The position numbers were made by a program, and so were the translations under genes. A DNA stretch of 64,000 nucleotides from Geojedonia sp051814705 (GTDB lineage: Bacteria > Bacteroidota > Bacteroidia > Flavobacteriales > Flavobacteriaceae), in contig JBPWQW010000001.1 of the NCBI GenBank assembly GCA_051814705.1, positions 744,001 to 808,000 on the forward strand. The letters are read 5' to 3'. Within the stretch, counting starts at the first letter, position 1, and each line of letters starts with the position of its first letter. Under the pieces are notes generated by a model that was not told the DNA's origin, ran no database searches, and was given only the letters and a program-made list of their open reading frames with translations. Below are positions 18,010 to 26,733 of the stretch, one piece after another.

Positions 18010-19023
18010 ATGTCAAAAATCTCACTAATCATCGCATTATGTTGTGTTGTTTCTCTTTCTGGAAAAACTGAACTTACAGCACAAAATAAGGCTTCAAAAC
18101 CACATCAAAAATTGATACAACCACCCTATTTAAAGGCAGGCGACACGGTTGCCATAGTCGCACCGTCAGGAATTTTAAAAGGAAAAACTGGCGAAATTGA
18201 TCAAGCTATTGCTTTGCTTAAAAGCTGGGGATTGCACGCGGTTGTTGGAAAACACGTATTTAGTCAGGCCAATCACTTTGCGGGAACCGATGACGAACGC
18301 TGTGAAGATTTTCAGAAAGCAATGGACGACCCCACAATAAGTGCCATTTGGTGCGCACGAGGTGGTTATGGAACCGTTAGGATTTTGGACAAATTAAATT
18401 TTTCAAAATTTAGAACCCATCCAAAATGGGTAATTGGCTATAGTGACATTACAGCTTTGCACAATCAAGTGCACAATGAAGGCTTTGAATCCCTTCACGC
18501 CATGATGTGTGTCAGTCTATCTGAAGACAACAAAGGTTTGGAAGAGACCATTGGAACTTTTAAGAATGCCATTTTTGGGAAGCCCCTTTCATATACTTTA
18601 AAAGGGTCAGAACTTAATAGAACAGGAAGCGTTACGGCTCCTTTGGTTGGCGGAAACTTGACGATGCTGCACACTATGTTAGGCTCTAAAACCAGTATTG
18701 ATACCTCAGGTAAGATTTTATTCTTTGAGGAAGTAGGCGAATATGCCTACCATATCGACCGTATGTTACAAAGTTTAAAACGTGCCGGTTATTTTGATCA
18801 CTGCAAAGGCGTTATTGTTGGGGATATGTCCAAAGTAAGAAAGAACACAACCCCTTGGGGCACTTCTGTAGAACAATTAATATTGGATGCCCTTTCGGAT
18901 TATAATTTCCCCATTGCGTTTAATATGCATGCAGGACATGAAAATGACAACCGCGCCATGATTTTAGGGCGGACTGTTGAATTGAAGGTTGGAAAGGATA
19001 AAACGCTATTAAAATTCCAATAA
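18010..19023 (+). CDS. LD-carboxypeptidase (peptidase S66)
   Basis: A 337-residue exported protein (signal MSKISLIIALCCVVSLSG) with the S66 fold. The N-terminal part has PPYLKAGDTVAIVAPSG and the nucleophile region VIGYSDITALHNQVH (Ser near 158). The C-terminal part has FFEEVGEYAYHIDRML (Glu) and FNMHAGHENDN (His), completing the Ser-Glu-His triad. These enzymes cleave the L,D bond releasing the terminal D-Ala from murein tetrapeptides; export here points to periplasmic cell-wall processing rather than the cytosolic recycling role of E. coli LdcA. An alternative ATG lies 5 codons upstream. It is divergent from metG. Confidence 0.92.
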   Translation: MSKISLIIALCCVVSLSGKTELTAQNKASKPHQKLIQPPYLKAGDTVAIVAPSGILKGKTGEIDQAIALLKSWGLHAVVGKHVFSQANHFAGTDDERCEDFQKAMDDPTISAIWCARGGYGTVRILDKLNFSKFRTHPKWVIGYSDITALHNQVHNEGFESLHAMMCVSLSEDNKGLEETIGTFKNAIFGKPLSYTLKGSELNRTGSVTAPLVGGNLTMLHTMLGSKTSIDTSGKILFFEEVGEYAYHIDRMLQSLKRAGYFDHCKGVIVGDMSKVRKNTTPWGTSVEQLILDALSDYNFPIAFNMHAGHENDNRAMILGRTVELKVGKDKTLLKFQ

Positions 19024-19080
19024 ATCGAAAAAATTCCGTAAAAATAAATGCCAAATACCAATTAAGAATTATACCTTTTT

Positions 19081-19126
19081 ATAGAAAATAGAAAATAGAA
19101 AATAGAAAATAGAAAATAGAAAATAG
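19081..19126. repeat. 7-bp tandem repeat (ATAGAAA)n
   Basis: Six perfect ATAGAAA units plus a partial seventh, in the 264-bp space between the 3' ends of the LD-carboxypeptidase and ClC genes. The rest of that space shows no recognisable gene. Confidence 0.9.
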
Positions 19127-19287
19127 ACTGATAGCTGACAACTGAAGTCCGAAGCTTGTATAGTCCTATTGGAATTTGCTGCTATGTTTTTTGGTGATAT
19201 TTTTACCGACCACTAAAATTAGTGAACATCACAGAAATCAGCTTCATCAGCGTTCTATTCACAATCCTCCAACTACTCACTAACAAA

Positions 19288-21132
19288 TCACTCCGAATAA
19301 TCTCTTAACAAAGCTCGATAATTGGTCAAGATTTTAGAACGACTTATAAAACCGTAGAACGCTTTCTTTTCGTCCAACAAAGGGAGTTGCCATACATCAG
19401 CTTCATCAAACATTTTAGTGACTTTCATTACAGAATCCGATGGATTGACGATAAACCCAGGGTTGATGGCAAGTTTGCTGACGCTGGTTTCATCAATCGG
19501 TTTTTTCCCTAAAAGATAAGGACGCAAATGCTCTCTATTTAATATTCCCAAAAATTGATTGTTATTATCAATCACAGCCATACTGTTTTGGTCGCTGTTC
19601 CTAAATTTTTGCAAGACTTCATGCATGCTTTCTGTTGTGCTCAGTACTAAAGAAGACGGATTGATACAATCTTTTAATGAGATTTGAGAAAGAATATTTT
19701 GATCTTGACGTGTTGTAAAAATCTTGCCTTCTTCAGCCAATTTATTATATACGGGATTTATTGGCGAAAAAAACCGATTGATCACATAGGCAATTACGGA
19801 CACAGTCATTAATGGAATCAATAAATCATAGCCACTGCTGGTTTCGGCAATCAAAAAAATGGCGGTTAAAGGGGCATATAAAGCTCCAGACATCACGCCT
19901 GCCATACCAACCAGCATCAAATTGGTAGTGGGAACGTCAGGCACTCCCAGCATTTCTAATGAAAGCCCAAAGACATAGCCTAACAAGCCACCTGCAACCA
20001 ATGAAGGTGCAAAGTTTCCACCATTACCACCAGAACTAAGTGTGATACTGGTTGCAAATGCTTTTAAAAGGGTCGCTAAAGCCAAGAAAACAAGTACAAT
20101 GAGTTGCGAGTTTCCCAAATATCTAAAAAGACTTTCATGAATTAAATGCTCAACATTCCCTTGGTGCAAAATCTTAATATTGAGATAACCTTCACCAAAA
20201 AGCGGTGGAAATGCCACGCACAATAAAGACAACAGCGAACCGCCGACAAGTGCCTTTAACAATACTCGTTTTTTAAACCGTTCAAAAAAATGATGCACTT
20301 TTTGCCCAACAATTAAAAAATAGCGCGCATACAGTCCTGTCAATACTCCTAAAGCCATAAAATATAAAATGTTGACATAATTAAATGGTTCCCGGGCTCG
20401 TAAATTGAACAGCACGTCTTCATTTAATATAATTGTAGAAAGTAAACTGCCACAAATAGCCGCAATAACCAGTGGAATAAAATCTGTAAACACCAAACCT
20501 GTGAGTAATATTTCAAAGGCAAACATAACACCGGCAATTGGGGCATTAAATGCAGCCGCAATGCCTGCAGCCGCACCTGATGCAAGCAACAAGGTTCGCT
20601 CTTTAAAATCCAACCGATAGCGTTGCGCGTAGTTGGATCCAATGGCAGAACCTGTAACAGCAATAGGTGTTTCCAAACCTACAGAACCACCAAAGCCAAC
20701 AGTGATGCCGCTTTGTATAATTTGCGAATACATTTTATTGGATTTGATCTTGCTCTGGTTTTGCGATATGTCTTTTAAAACAAATGACAGTTCTTTGTCT
20801 TGATCGCCTCTAAAAAAATATTTGACAACCAAAGTAGTCAAAGTAATACCAACTAAAGGGAAAATGGCATAAACAAAAAGGCGCTCATTAAAAGGGACTT
20901 CCGTATTTATAAAAAATTGGATATGGTGCACAATGACTTTAAGGGTAACACCTGCCAAACCAGCACTTAAGCCCACCAATACTCCAGACAGAATAAGAAA
21001 TTGAGAACGTGATAGCCGTTCATGGATCCAAAATAAAAGTATTTCGGCAAAGTTAAATTTTCTATAGGGATAATTAGTAAAGGCTTTTTTGAATTGTAAA
21101 AAGCTTACATACAGTTTCTTTAGTTTGTACAT
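19288..21132 (-). CDS. ClC-family chloride channel/transporter with CBS domains
   Basis: A 614-residue membrane protein. The ClC core (about residues 30-440) shows a GSVGLETPIAVTGSAIGS segment, where the Glu matches the gating glutamate of the GREGP motif, and SSGGNGGNFAPSLVAGG matching the GGxFxP selectivity loop. Two C-terminal CBS domains follow (about 470-530, SSLVLSTTESMHEVLQKFRN..., and 540-600, NPGFIVNPSDSVMKVTKMFDE). Retention of the gating Glu is compatible with either a Cl-/H+ antiporter or a channel. The CBS pair probably regulates transport by nucleotide binding. Monocistronic; the 254-bp region to yraN is a divergent promoter region. Confidence 0.95.
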   Translation of the reverse strand: MYKLKKLYVSFLQFKKAFTNYPYRKFNFAEILLFWIHERLSRSQFLILSGVLVGLSAGLAGVTLKVIVHHIQFFINTEVPFNERLFVYAIFPLVGITLTTLVVKYFFRGDQDKELSFVLKDISQNQSKIKSNKMYSQIIQSGITVGFGGSVGLETPIAVTGSAIGSNYAQRYRLDFKERTLLLASGAAAGIAAAFNAPIAGVMFAFEILLTGLVFTDFIPLVIAAICGSLLSTIILNEDVLFNLRAREPFNYVNILYFMALGVLTGLYARYFLIVGQKVHHFFERFKKRVLLKALVGGSLLSLLCVAFPPLFGEGYLNIKILHQGNVEHLIHESLFRYLGNSQLIVLVFLALATLLKAFATSITLSSGGNGGNFAPSLVAGGLLGYVFGLSLEMLGVPDVPTTNLMLVGMAGVMSGALYAPLTAIFLIAETSSGYDLLIPLMTVSVIAYVINRFFSPINPVYNKLAEEGKIFTTRQDQNILSQISLKDCINPSSLVLSTTESMHEVLQKFRNSDQNSMAVIDNNNQFLGILNREHLRPYLLGKKPIDETSVSKLAINPGFIVNPSDSVMKVTKMFDEADVWQLPLLDEKKAFYGFISRSKILTNYRALLRDYSE

Positions 21133-21386
21133 TGTGACTGCTAGATCTTTATGAGGTTTTTTGGAAAGCTAAAAATGCTTTATTTAAAATTCAAAATTTC
21201 ATTAAAGTAGTAATTTGTCAAAACCAAACGCTTCCAACACTAAATTATCGTGCAAATTTCGAAAAAAATAATAGATGGGAGGTGTAAAATAATCAGAAAT
21301 TTAATTTACTATGCTTTCTTTTAGTACATTCATTGTTAGTTAAAATAAATGGATGAGTGTGGAAAATTCCTGCTTCGATAGTAATA

Positions 21387-21746
21387 ATGGCATCTCACAA
21401 CGAACTTGGTAAAATAGGCGAACAACTCGCAACGGAGTATCTTTTGAATAAAGGATACGAAATTATCGTTCGAAACTTCATGTTTCAAAAAGCTGAAATT
21501 GATATTATTGCCAAACACGATAACATGATGGTTTGTGTAGAAGTCAAAACCCGAAATTCTGACTTTTTTGGTGATCCTCAAGAATTTGTTTCTAAATCAA
21601 AAATCAAATTGCTGGTTAAAGCGATGGACGCTTTTATTATTGAATACGATATTCAATTAGAAACGCGATTTGATATTATTGCTATTTTAAAAAACAAAAC
21701 TACAGAACAATTGACACATTATGAAAATGCCTTTTATCATTTTTAA
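21387..21746 (+). CDS. YraN/UPF0102 family nuclease-like protein
   Basis: A 119-residue protein with the restriction-endonuclease-like fold of UPF0102: GKIGEQLATEYLLNKGYEIIVRNF, then AEIDIIAKHDNMMVCVEVKTR, giving the E-D-ExK pattern of PD-(D/E)XK nucleases, followed by KSKIKLLVKAMDAFI. The natural role of YraN is unresolved, with links to recombination and DNA processing. The start MASHNELGKIGEQ is typical of the family; a longer frame beginning at 21357 is not. The gene is short and stands alone between the divergent ClC gene and convergent nadD. Confidence 0.9.
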   Translation: MASHNELGKIGEQLATEYLLNKGYEIIVRNFMFQKAEIDIIAKHDNMMVCVEVKTRNSDFFGDPQEFVSKSKIKLLVKAMDAFIIEYDIQLETRFDIIAILKNKTTEQLTHYENAFYHF

Positions 21747-21833
21747 TCCCTTCGAAAGCAGGGATCTCATCAAGCCAAACGCAGTTATCCTTGAAATCAA
21801 TAACCACTCCTAACGTTAATATAAATTCATAAG

Positions 21834-21853
21834 ATTCCTGCATCCGCAGGAAT
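21834..21853. repeat. ATTCCTGC/GCAGGAAT hairpin between yraN and nadD
   Basis: An 8-bp perfect inverted repeat with a 4-nt loop (ATTCCTGC, ATCC, GCAGGAAT) lies immediately beyond the nadD stop codon, between the convergent yraN and nadD. The same arms recur around 60417-60460, so this is more likely a dispersed palindromic element than a simple terminator; there is no T-run. Confidence 0.6.
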
Positions 21854-21854
21854 G

Positions 21855-22433
21855 TTACTTATAAAAATTCATCTCATCTAGATATTCCCATACACCTTCT
21901 GGCAACATAGGTCTTACGTTTTTACCTTCCTTTATTGACTTTCGTATAAATGTTGAAGACAGCTCCATCAAAGGTGCTTTTACTTTATGAATATGGGTAT
22001 GATTGTCGAACTTAGTTTCTATTGGCTTTTCAGTTCGCCTAGGATACACATAAATGTGATAATCTTTCAAAATGAGTTCATAGTTTTTCCACTTATGAAA
22101 GCTTTTTAAGTTGTCTTCACCCATAATAAGCGCAAATTCATAATCGGGATATTTTTCGTGTAAATAGGTTAGGGTGTCGATGGTAAAATTGGGCTGAGAT
22201 AGATTAAATTCTATATCACAAGGCTTTAAGTTTAGGTAGTCTTTGGTTGCGCGATAGACCATTTCAAAGCGTTGGCGATTATCGAGTATAGAAGCCTTGG
22301 TCTTAAAGGGGCTTTGAGGAGTTACCACAAACCAAACCTGGCCCAAGTCACTATATTCGGCAATATGGTTGGCAATGGTTAAATGCCCAACATGAATTGG
22401 GTTAAACGTGCCAAAAAACAATCCGATTTTCAT
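21855..22433 (-). CDS. nadD: nicotinate-nucleotide adenylyltransferase
   Basis: A 192-residue nucleotidyltransferase that adenylates nicotinate mononucleotide to deamido-NAD in NAD synthesis. The signature GLFFGTFNPIHVGHLTIANH (HxGH type) is at residues 4-23, and the second nucleotide-binding motif is MELSSTFIRKSIKEG near 160. The conserved FALIMGEDNLKSFHKWKN block near 95 is typical of NadD. It overlaps gmk by 4 bp (ATGA), showing translational coupling in a yicC-gmk-nadD unit. Confidence 0.96.
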   Translation of the reverse strand: MKIGLFFGTFNPIHVGHLTIANHIAEYSDLGQVWFVVTPQSPFKTKASILDNRQRFEMVYRATKDYLNLKPCDIEFNLSQPNFTIDTLTYLHEKYPDYEFALIMGEDNLKSFHKWKNYELILKDYHIYVYPRRTEKPIETKFDNHTHIHKVKAPLMELSSTFIRKSIKEGKNVRPMLPEGVWEYLDEMNFYK

Positions 22434-23002
22434 TTTTTTAAAAAATTGGATACTAATGTGTAAGATTCAGCTAATGCTTTTTCCAAATCCTCATTGACAA
22501 CAATAGCATCAAATAAAGGAGCCGTCGCCAATTCGGCTGAAGCCTTGGCAATGCGCATATTAATTTTGTCTGCACTTTCGGTTTTGCGTTTTTTTAACCG
22601 AATCTTTAATTCGTCAATACTGGGCGGTTTTACAAAAACAGACAAGGTCTGTTCAGGATATTTTCGTTTGATACGCAGGCCTCCAGAAACATCGATATCA
22701 AAAATAACGTGTTTTCCTAAGGCCCAAATACGCTCAACTTCAGAGTTTAAAGTACCGTAAAAATTATCTCTATACACCTCTTCCCATTCCAAAAACGCGT
22801 CGTTTTTTATGTTCTTTTTAAAGTCCTCAAAAGACAGAAAATAATAATCTTTTCCATGTTCTTCCTTCCCTCTTTTTTCTCTTGATGTTGCCGATATAGA
22901 GAATTCTAGATTTAGTTCTTTTTGTTTTAATAAATGTCTAACAATAGTCGTTTTACCTGAACCTGAAGGAGCTGAGAATACGATTAATTTACCTTTATTC
23001 AT
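22430..23002 (-). CDS. gmk: guanylate kinase
   Basis: A 190-residue kinase phosphorylating GMP to GDP with ATP. The P-loop is SAPSGSGKTTIVRHLL (about residues 8-23), followed by the GMP-binding TSREKRGKEEHGKDYYFLSFEDF and EWEEVYRDNFYGTL segments, the FDIDVSGGLRIK Walker B-like region and the lid FVKPPSIDELKIRLKKR. The start MNKGKLIVFSAPSG is the usual family start; a longer in-frame start at 23038 would run through AT-rich repeat-like sequence. It overlaps nadD. Confidence 0.97.
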   Translation of the reverse strand: MNKGKLIVFSAPSGSGKTTIVRHLLKQKELNLEFSISATSREKRGKEEHGKDYYFLSFEDFKKNIKNDAFLEWEEVYRDNFYGTLNSEVERIWALGKHVIFDIDVSGGLRIKRKYPEQTLSVFVKPPSIDELKIRLKKRKTESADKINMRIAKASAELATAPLFDAIVVNEDLEKALAESYTLVSNFLKK

Positions 23003-23027
23003 TTTCAAAATTCCAAAAATAAAAATT

Positions 23028-23060
23028 CCAAATTCCAATTTACACGTTTTTGGAATTTGG
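23028..23060. repeat. hairpin between yicC and gmk
   Basis: CCAAATTCCAA (23028-23038) and TTGGAATTTGG (23050-23060) form an 11-bp perfect stem with an 11-nt loop in the 81-bp yicC-gmk spacer. The TTCCAAA words repeat around it. On the minus strand it is followed by T-rich sequence, so it could attenuate transcription into gmk, or be a dispersed intergenic repeat. Confidence 0.55.
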
Positions 23061-23083
23061 TGCTTTATTATTGATTATTAGTT

Positions 23084-23941
23084 TTAGAGTACATTTAACA
23101 ACTGTTCCTTAATTTTCTCGAGTTCATCCTTCATTTGGACGACTAGTTTTTGCATGGGGGCATAGTTGGATTTTGAACCAATGGTGTTGATTTCTCTTCC
23201 TATTTCTTGCGCGATGAAGCCTAATTTTTTGCCATTGGAATCCTCCGATTTTAGTGCTTTTAAAAAGTAGTCTAAGTGGTTTTTCAAGCGGACCTTTTCT
23301 TCAGTAATATCAAATTTTTCGATATAATAGACTAGTTCTTGTTCAAAGCGATTTTCATCCACTTTTTCCTTTAGCTCCGCCACGCCTTTTTGCAAACGTT
23401 CCCGTACACCTTCAATTCGCTCTGGATCCATAGTAATAACTTGATCTAATAATTCCGAAATGTTTTGAGTACGATCAAAAAAATCGGATTCCAAACTTTT
23501 GCCTTCGTCCAATCGGTATTCTTGAATTTTATCTAGACTGTTATCTATTTCTTTTGCGATTTGCGCCCATTCATCTTCATCAATGTCGTCGCGCTCTGTA
23601 GTCACGGCATCGGGTAACCGAATGGCCATTTTAAGAAGTTCGATTTCATCGCCATTAACCACTTCTTTTAGCTGCTTAATATATTGATTAACAACAGTCT
23701 TATTAATTTGAGTAGAAGTTTCTTCACCAGTGATTTCCATATATAATGAAAAATCGATTTTACCCCGTTCGAGTTTTGAAGCGATGAGCTTTCTAATTTC
23801 TAACTCCTTTTCTCTATACAGCGAAGGCATTCTCGTGTTCAAATCGAGATTTTTACTGTTTAAAGATTTTATTTCTATCGAGATTTTTTTTGAAGGAAGC
23901 TGTATTACTGATTTCCCGTAACCGGTCATGGATTGTATCAT
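23084..23941 (-). CDS. YicC family protein (putative endoribonuclease)
   Basis: A 285-residue protein starting MIQSMTGYGKSVIQLPSKKISIEIKSLNSKNLDLNTRMP, the conserved YicC N-terminal domain, and ending with the DUF1732 region (RLKNHLDYFLKALKSEDSNGKKLGFIAQEIGREINTIGSKSNY). E. coli YicC is reported to be an endoribonuclease of a distinct fold; that activity is inferred by family here. The neighbourhood with gmk and nadD is conserved in this lineage as far as I know. Confidence 0.93.
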   Translation of the reverse strand: MIQSMTGYGKSVIQLPSKKISIEIKSLNSKNLDLNTRMPSLYREKELEIRKLIASKLERGKIDFSLYMEITGEETSTQINKTVVNQYIKQLKEVVNGDEIELLKMAIRLPDAVTTERDDIDEDEWAQIAKEIDNSLDKIQEYRLDEGKSLESDFFDRTQNISELLDQVITMDPERIEGVRERLQKGVAELKEKVDENRFEQELVYYIEKFDITEEKVRLKNHLDYFLKALKSEDSNGKKLGFIAQEIGREINTIGSKSNYAPMQKLVVQMKDELEKIKEQLLNVL

Positions 23942-24021
23942 GTACTCATTTTAAAAGTTGAACAAAGGTAAACAAAATCGCAAAGTTTTAATACTTAGAA
24001 ATTTGGTAAATCCTAACAGGA

Positions 24022-24912
24022 TTAGGCTAAGCCCCTTCTTTTGGTTACCAAATACACTCCTAAAAAAACTAAACCAGCTGCGAATGTTTTTAGAACGTCT
24101 AGTGCATCGCTTCCAACTATAATAGCAAATAAAATGCCTAATAATGGCTGTAAATACATAAACACGCCAAGGGTTGAGGCATTCAATTGTTTTAAGGCAT
24201 AAATGTTTAATAAATAGGTCATAAAGGTGGTACCAACAACCACAAAGGTCATTTTTAAAACGGCTTCTAATGGTAAATTGAGCCACTCCACTTCTTGAAA
24301 TTCCGACAAAGTGATTGGTAAATTGATAATTACTGCGATTAAGAACAGCCATTTCATCAAGGTAATAATATGGTATTTTGAGACCAATGGTTTTACAAGG
24401 ATTAAATAAATGGCATAGGATAAGGCGTTAATTAAAAATAAGGCATTTCCCAAAGGAATATTATCGGCATTTTGGCCTGTTTCTTCTGTAAATAAAATTA
24501 AACTTAAGGCTCCGGCAAATCCTATTAAAATTCCTAAAAATTTTAAAAGCGTTATTTTTTCTTTTAGAATTAACACGGATAATAAAAAAATTATAATTGG
24601 CGTAATGGTAATGAGAACCGAACTATTTATGGGGGTTGAAAGCGACAAGCCCTTAAAAAACATGAGCATACTAATGGACATACCAAAAAAAGCGCAGGCT
24701 AAAATACGCAACCAATCTTTTTTTTCAATACGCTCTTTTGGTGCCCAAAAGCTTATAATCCAAAATAAAATTGCTGCTCCAGAAACACGTAGAAATACAA
24801 ACCCATAGGGTTGAATGTAAGTTGGCATCAAATCTTTGGCTATGGTAAAATTTAAACCATAAATCGCACTGGCTATAAAAGCTGCAAATAGCGCAAGGGA
24901 TCGTTTATTCAT
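24022..24912 (-). CDS. EamA/DMT-family transporter
   Basis: A 296-residue integral membrane protein with about ten hydrophobic helices arranged as two EamA repeats: FAAFIASAIYGLNFTIAKDLMP opens the first and LGNALFLINALSYAIYLILVKPLV the second, with the GVYLVTKRR tail typical of the family. DMT proteins export or import small metabolites such as amino acids; the substrate is not readable. It begins within the last 8 bp of the upstream ArsC-like gene, implying cotranscription. Confidence 0.9.
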   Translation of the reverse strand: MNKRSLALFAAFIASAIYGLNFTIAKDLMPTYIQPYGFVFLRVSGAAILFWIISFWAPKERIEKKDWLRILACAFFGMSISMLMFFKGLSLSTPINSSVLITITPIIIFLLSVLILKEKITLLKFLGILIGFAGALSLILFTEETGQNADNIPLGNALFLINALSYAIYLILVKPLVSKYHIITLMKWLFLIAVIINLPITLSEFQEVEWLNLPLEAVLKMTFVVVGTTFMTYLLNIYALKQLNASTLGVFMYLQPLLGILFAIIVGSDALDVLKTFAAGLVFLGVYLVTKRRGLA

Positions 24913-25258
24913 GTATTGCTTGCTTTGCAGCTTCTATAGTTTTTTGGGCGTTGCCAATAAAAATTTGGTTGTTAAAAACGATGACGGGCCTACTTAAAAA
25001 AGTATAGTGTTCAAGTATATAATGTTTAAAATCTTTTTCAGTAAGGTCAAGATCTTTCAATCCCATCTCTTTGTATAGCTTCGATCTTTTGCTGAACAAA
25101 GCCTCATAGCTTCCAGATAGTTTATAGAGTTCTTCAAGCTGTTTTACCGTAATCTCCTGCTTTTTAATATCTTGAAAAATACAGTCAGAAGGAAGGTTTA
25201 AGAATTTTATAATTCGCACACAAGTGCTACAGGTTTTTAAATAGTAAATTTTGTTCAC
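24905..25258 (-). CDS. ArsC/Spx-like thioredoxin-fold protein
   Basis: About 117 residues with the ArsC/YffB-like thioredoxin fold: NKIYYLKTCSTCVRIIKFLNL gives an N-terminal CSTC pair in the arsenate-reductase position, followed by FQDIKKQEITVKQLEELYKLSGSYEALFSKRSKLYKEMGL and LSRPVIVFNNQIFIGNA (the cis-Pro region). The family is called arsenate reductase, but most flavobacterial members have no proven activity and could be general thiol oxidoreductases. The start is GTG giving MNKIYYL; an upstream TTG at 25279 would add 7 residues. It overlaps the EamA transporter gene. Confidence 0.85.
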   Translation of the reverse strand: MNKIYYLKTCSTCVRIIKFLNLPSDCIFQDIKKQEITVKQLEELYKLSGSYEALFSKRSKLYKEMGLKDLDLTEKDFKHYILEHYTFLSRPVIVFNNQIFIGNAQKTIEAAKQAIHE

Positions 25259-25328
25259 GGCCCTATTTTTGAAATACAAAGTAACAGGTTTTAAACAGAA
25301 AATTAATTACTTTTGAAAAAAATAAAAC

Positions 25329-25784
25329 ATGAATTGGGCATTTGACATCTCCCTTAAAAACAGGGCCATTTTAAAATCGTTTATCGACACTTTTTCTTTA
25401 GAAGAACTGAATAAAGTCCCTTCAGGGTTCCAAAATAACATGATATGGAACATTGCACATACCATTGTAGTACAGCAAATGCTAGTCTATAATTTATCAG
25501 GTATTTCCCCAATAATTCCGGAAAAAATGATTGAAATGTTTAAAAAAGGCACCAAAACCGAGCGGGATTTGACACAAACTGAAGTGGATGACATTAAAGG
25601 CTTTTTGTTTTCAACCATTGAAAAAACTAAAGAAGATTACCATAATAAAGTTTTTAAAACTTTTCAAGAATACACTGTTTCTACAAAAAGCACGTTGACT
25701 AATGTAGAAGAAGCTATTTGGTTTAATAGTTTCCATGAAGGTATACATTTAGGTTATATCTTGGCTTTAAAGAAATCATTGTAG
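25329..25784 (+). CDS. DinB-like family protein
   Basis: A 151-residue four-helix protein of the DinB/YfiT superfamily: IWNIAHTIVVQQMLVY carries the first metal-ligand His (about residue 42) and EEAIWFNSFHEGIHLGYILAL the second pair (about 136-140). The function is unknown but likely a metal-dependent hydrolase or transferase. It is not closely similar to the DinB-type protein encoded at 1512-2036. It is divergent from the ArsC-like gene with a short 70-bp promoter region. Confidence 0.8.
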   Translation: MNWAFDISLKNRAILKSFIDTFSLEELNKVPSGFQNNMIWNIAHTIVVQQMLVYNLSGISPIIPEKMIEMFKKGTKTERDLTQTEVDDIKGFLFSTIEKTKEDYHNKVFKTFQEYTVSTKSTLTNVEEAIWFNSFHEGIHLGYILALKKSL

Positions 25785-25889
25785 GTTTTCTGTTTGCCCC
25801 TTTTTAGAACGTTGACACTAACGGTTTTTGGTAATCGTCTACATTCTCGTTTTGTCTTCTATTAAAAAGCATAGCTAGACTGTAGGACG

Positions 25890-25911
25890 AATCATCAACA
25901 AATTGATGATT
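25890..25911. repeat. 9-bp inverted repeat beyond the DUF3298 gene
   Basis: AATCATCAA, CAAA loop, TTGATGATT. It lies 7 bp beyond the stop codon of the leftward DUF3298 gene and may help end transcription, though no T-run follows. Confidence 0.45.
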
Positions 25912-25917
25912 GCCCTC

Positions 25918-26649
25918 CTAATTGATTTTTAAATACTTTGAAATTTTAGAGTAAGGAATAGTAAATTCGGTAATGCCATCTACGTATGAAGCCAATTCAT
26001 AAGGATTGTATAAAAAGATGACGCCTTCTTCATTAAAGCCAATATTTTCGGGTAGTTTAAAGCTTTCACCAAAAAAATAATTCTCAGAATTGTCATTAGT
26101 TTTTGAAGCGGTTTCTATTTTAAAATAGTGTTTCACCAAATCAGTAAAATCCTTGGATATTTTGAACACATCATCTTGTGTATATAATTTACCTGTTTTC
26201 GGGTCAAAATTCAACAGGGTGATCACGCTGTTGCCATGAGCGCCACCAGTGAAGGTGTAGCTATCAATTGATATTGTAATGCTTTGTAAGGATTGAAAAA
26301 CCACTTCACTGTTTATAGTTACTTCCCAAGGTGTGGCATCGGCTTCAAAATCGGTTTTAAAACGGATATAACGATCTTCAAATTGTTTAATGGCATCCTT
26401 TAATAAGAGGCTATCTGTCTCATCTTCAAAAAAAGCGATTTGCTCAGCAAGAACAGATTCTACTACTCTATTAATTTTAGAAGATGCGTCAGTTGTACTG
26501 CTAAGTTTAGAATACACCACTTCAATAGTTACAGGCTCCTTTTTTTCAATAGCAGTCTCAAAAAATTCCAAAGAACTTTCCTCTTTACAAGAACATAAAC
26601 TGACCAAAACAAATAATAAAACTATATTTTTCAAAGCTTTCGATTTCAT
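25918..26649 (-). CDS. DUF4163/DUF3298 lipoprotein
   Basis: A 243-residue lipoprotein (signal KNIVLLFVLVSLCSC) with a PdaC/RsiV-like periplasmic region. The DUF4163 part is about residues 45-125 and the DUF3298 part about 135-240, the latter marked by IDSYTFTGGAHGNSVITLLNFDPKTGKLYTQDDVF and GVIFLYNPYELASYVDGITEFTIPYSKI. Similar domains occur in anti-sigma RsiV (lysozyme binding) and PdaC, but here there is no adjacent sigma factor or catalytic domain, so a binding or sensing role is only a guess. Confidence 0.85.
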   Translation of the reverse strand: MKSKALKNIVLLFVLVSLCSCKEESSLEFFETAIEKKEPVTIEVVYSKLSSTTDASSKINRVVESVLAEQIAFFEDETDSLLLKDAIKQFEDRYIRFKTDFEADATPWEVTINSEVVFQSLQSITISIDSYTFTGGAHGNSVITLLNFDPKTGKLYTQDDVFKISKDFTDLVKHYFKIETASKTNDNSENYFFGESFKLPENIGFNEEGVIFLYNPYELASYVDGITEFTIPYSKISKYLKIN

Positions 26650-26685
26650 AAAATAGGCTATTGAATTTAAAGATAATGTAATGAT

Positions 26686-26715
26686 TTGAATACAACGAAT
26701 TAAAGATTAAATTTG
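26686..26715 (+). promoter_or_regulatory. Bacteroidota-type promoter of the cystathionine gamma-synthase gene
   Basis: A -33 TTG (26686-26688), a 19-bp spacer and TAAATTTG (26708-26715) match the TTG/TAnnTTTG consensus for the primary sigma factor of this phylum, ending 18 bp before the start codon. Confidence 0.65.
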
Positions 26716-26733
26716 TTGCTTAATATTTAATAA

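Noticed and set aside
19081..19126. CRISPR-like array
   Set aside because: It is a 7-bp tandem repeat without spacers, and no cas genes are near.
21133..21386. Hidden small gene between the ClC gene and yraN
   Set aside because: The only frames are short, antisense to yraN or low-complexity; it is better explained as a divergent promoter region.
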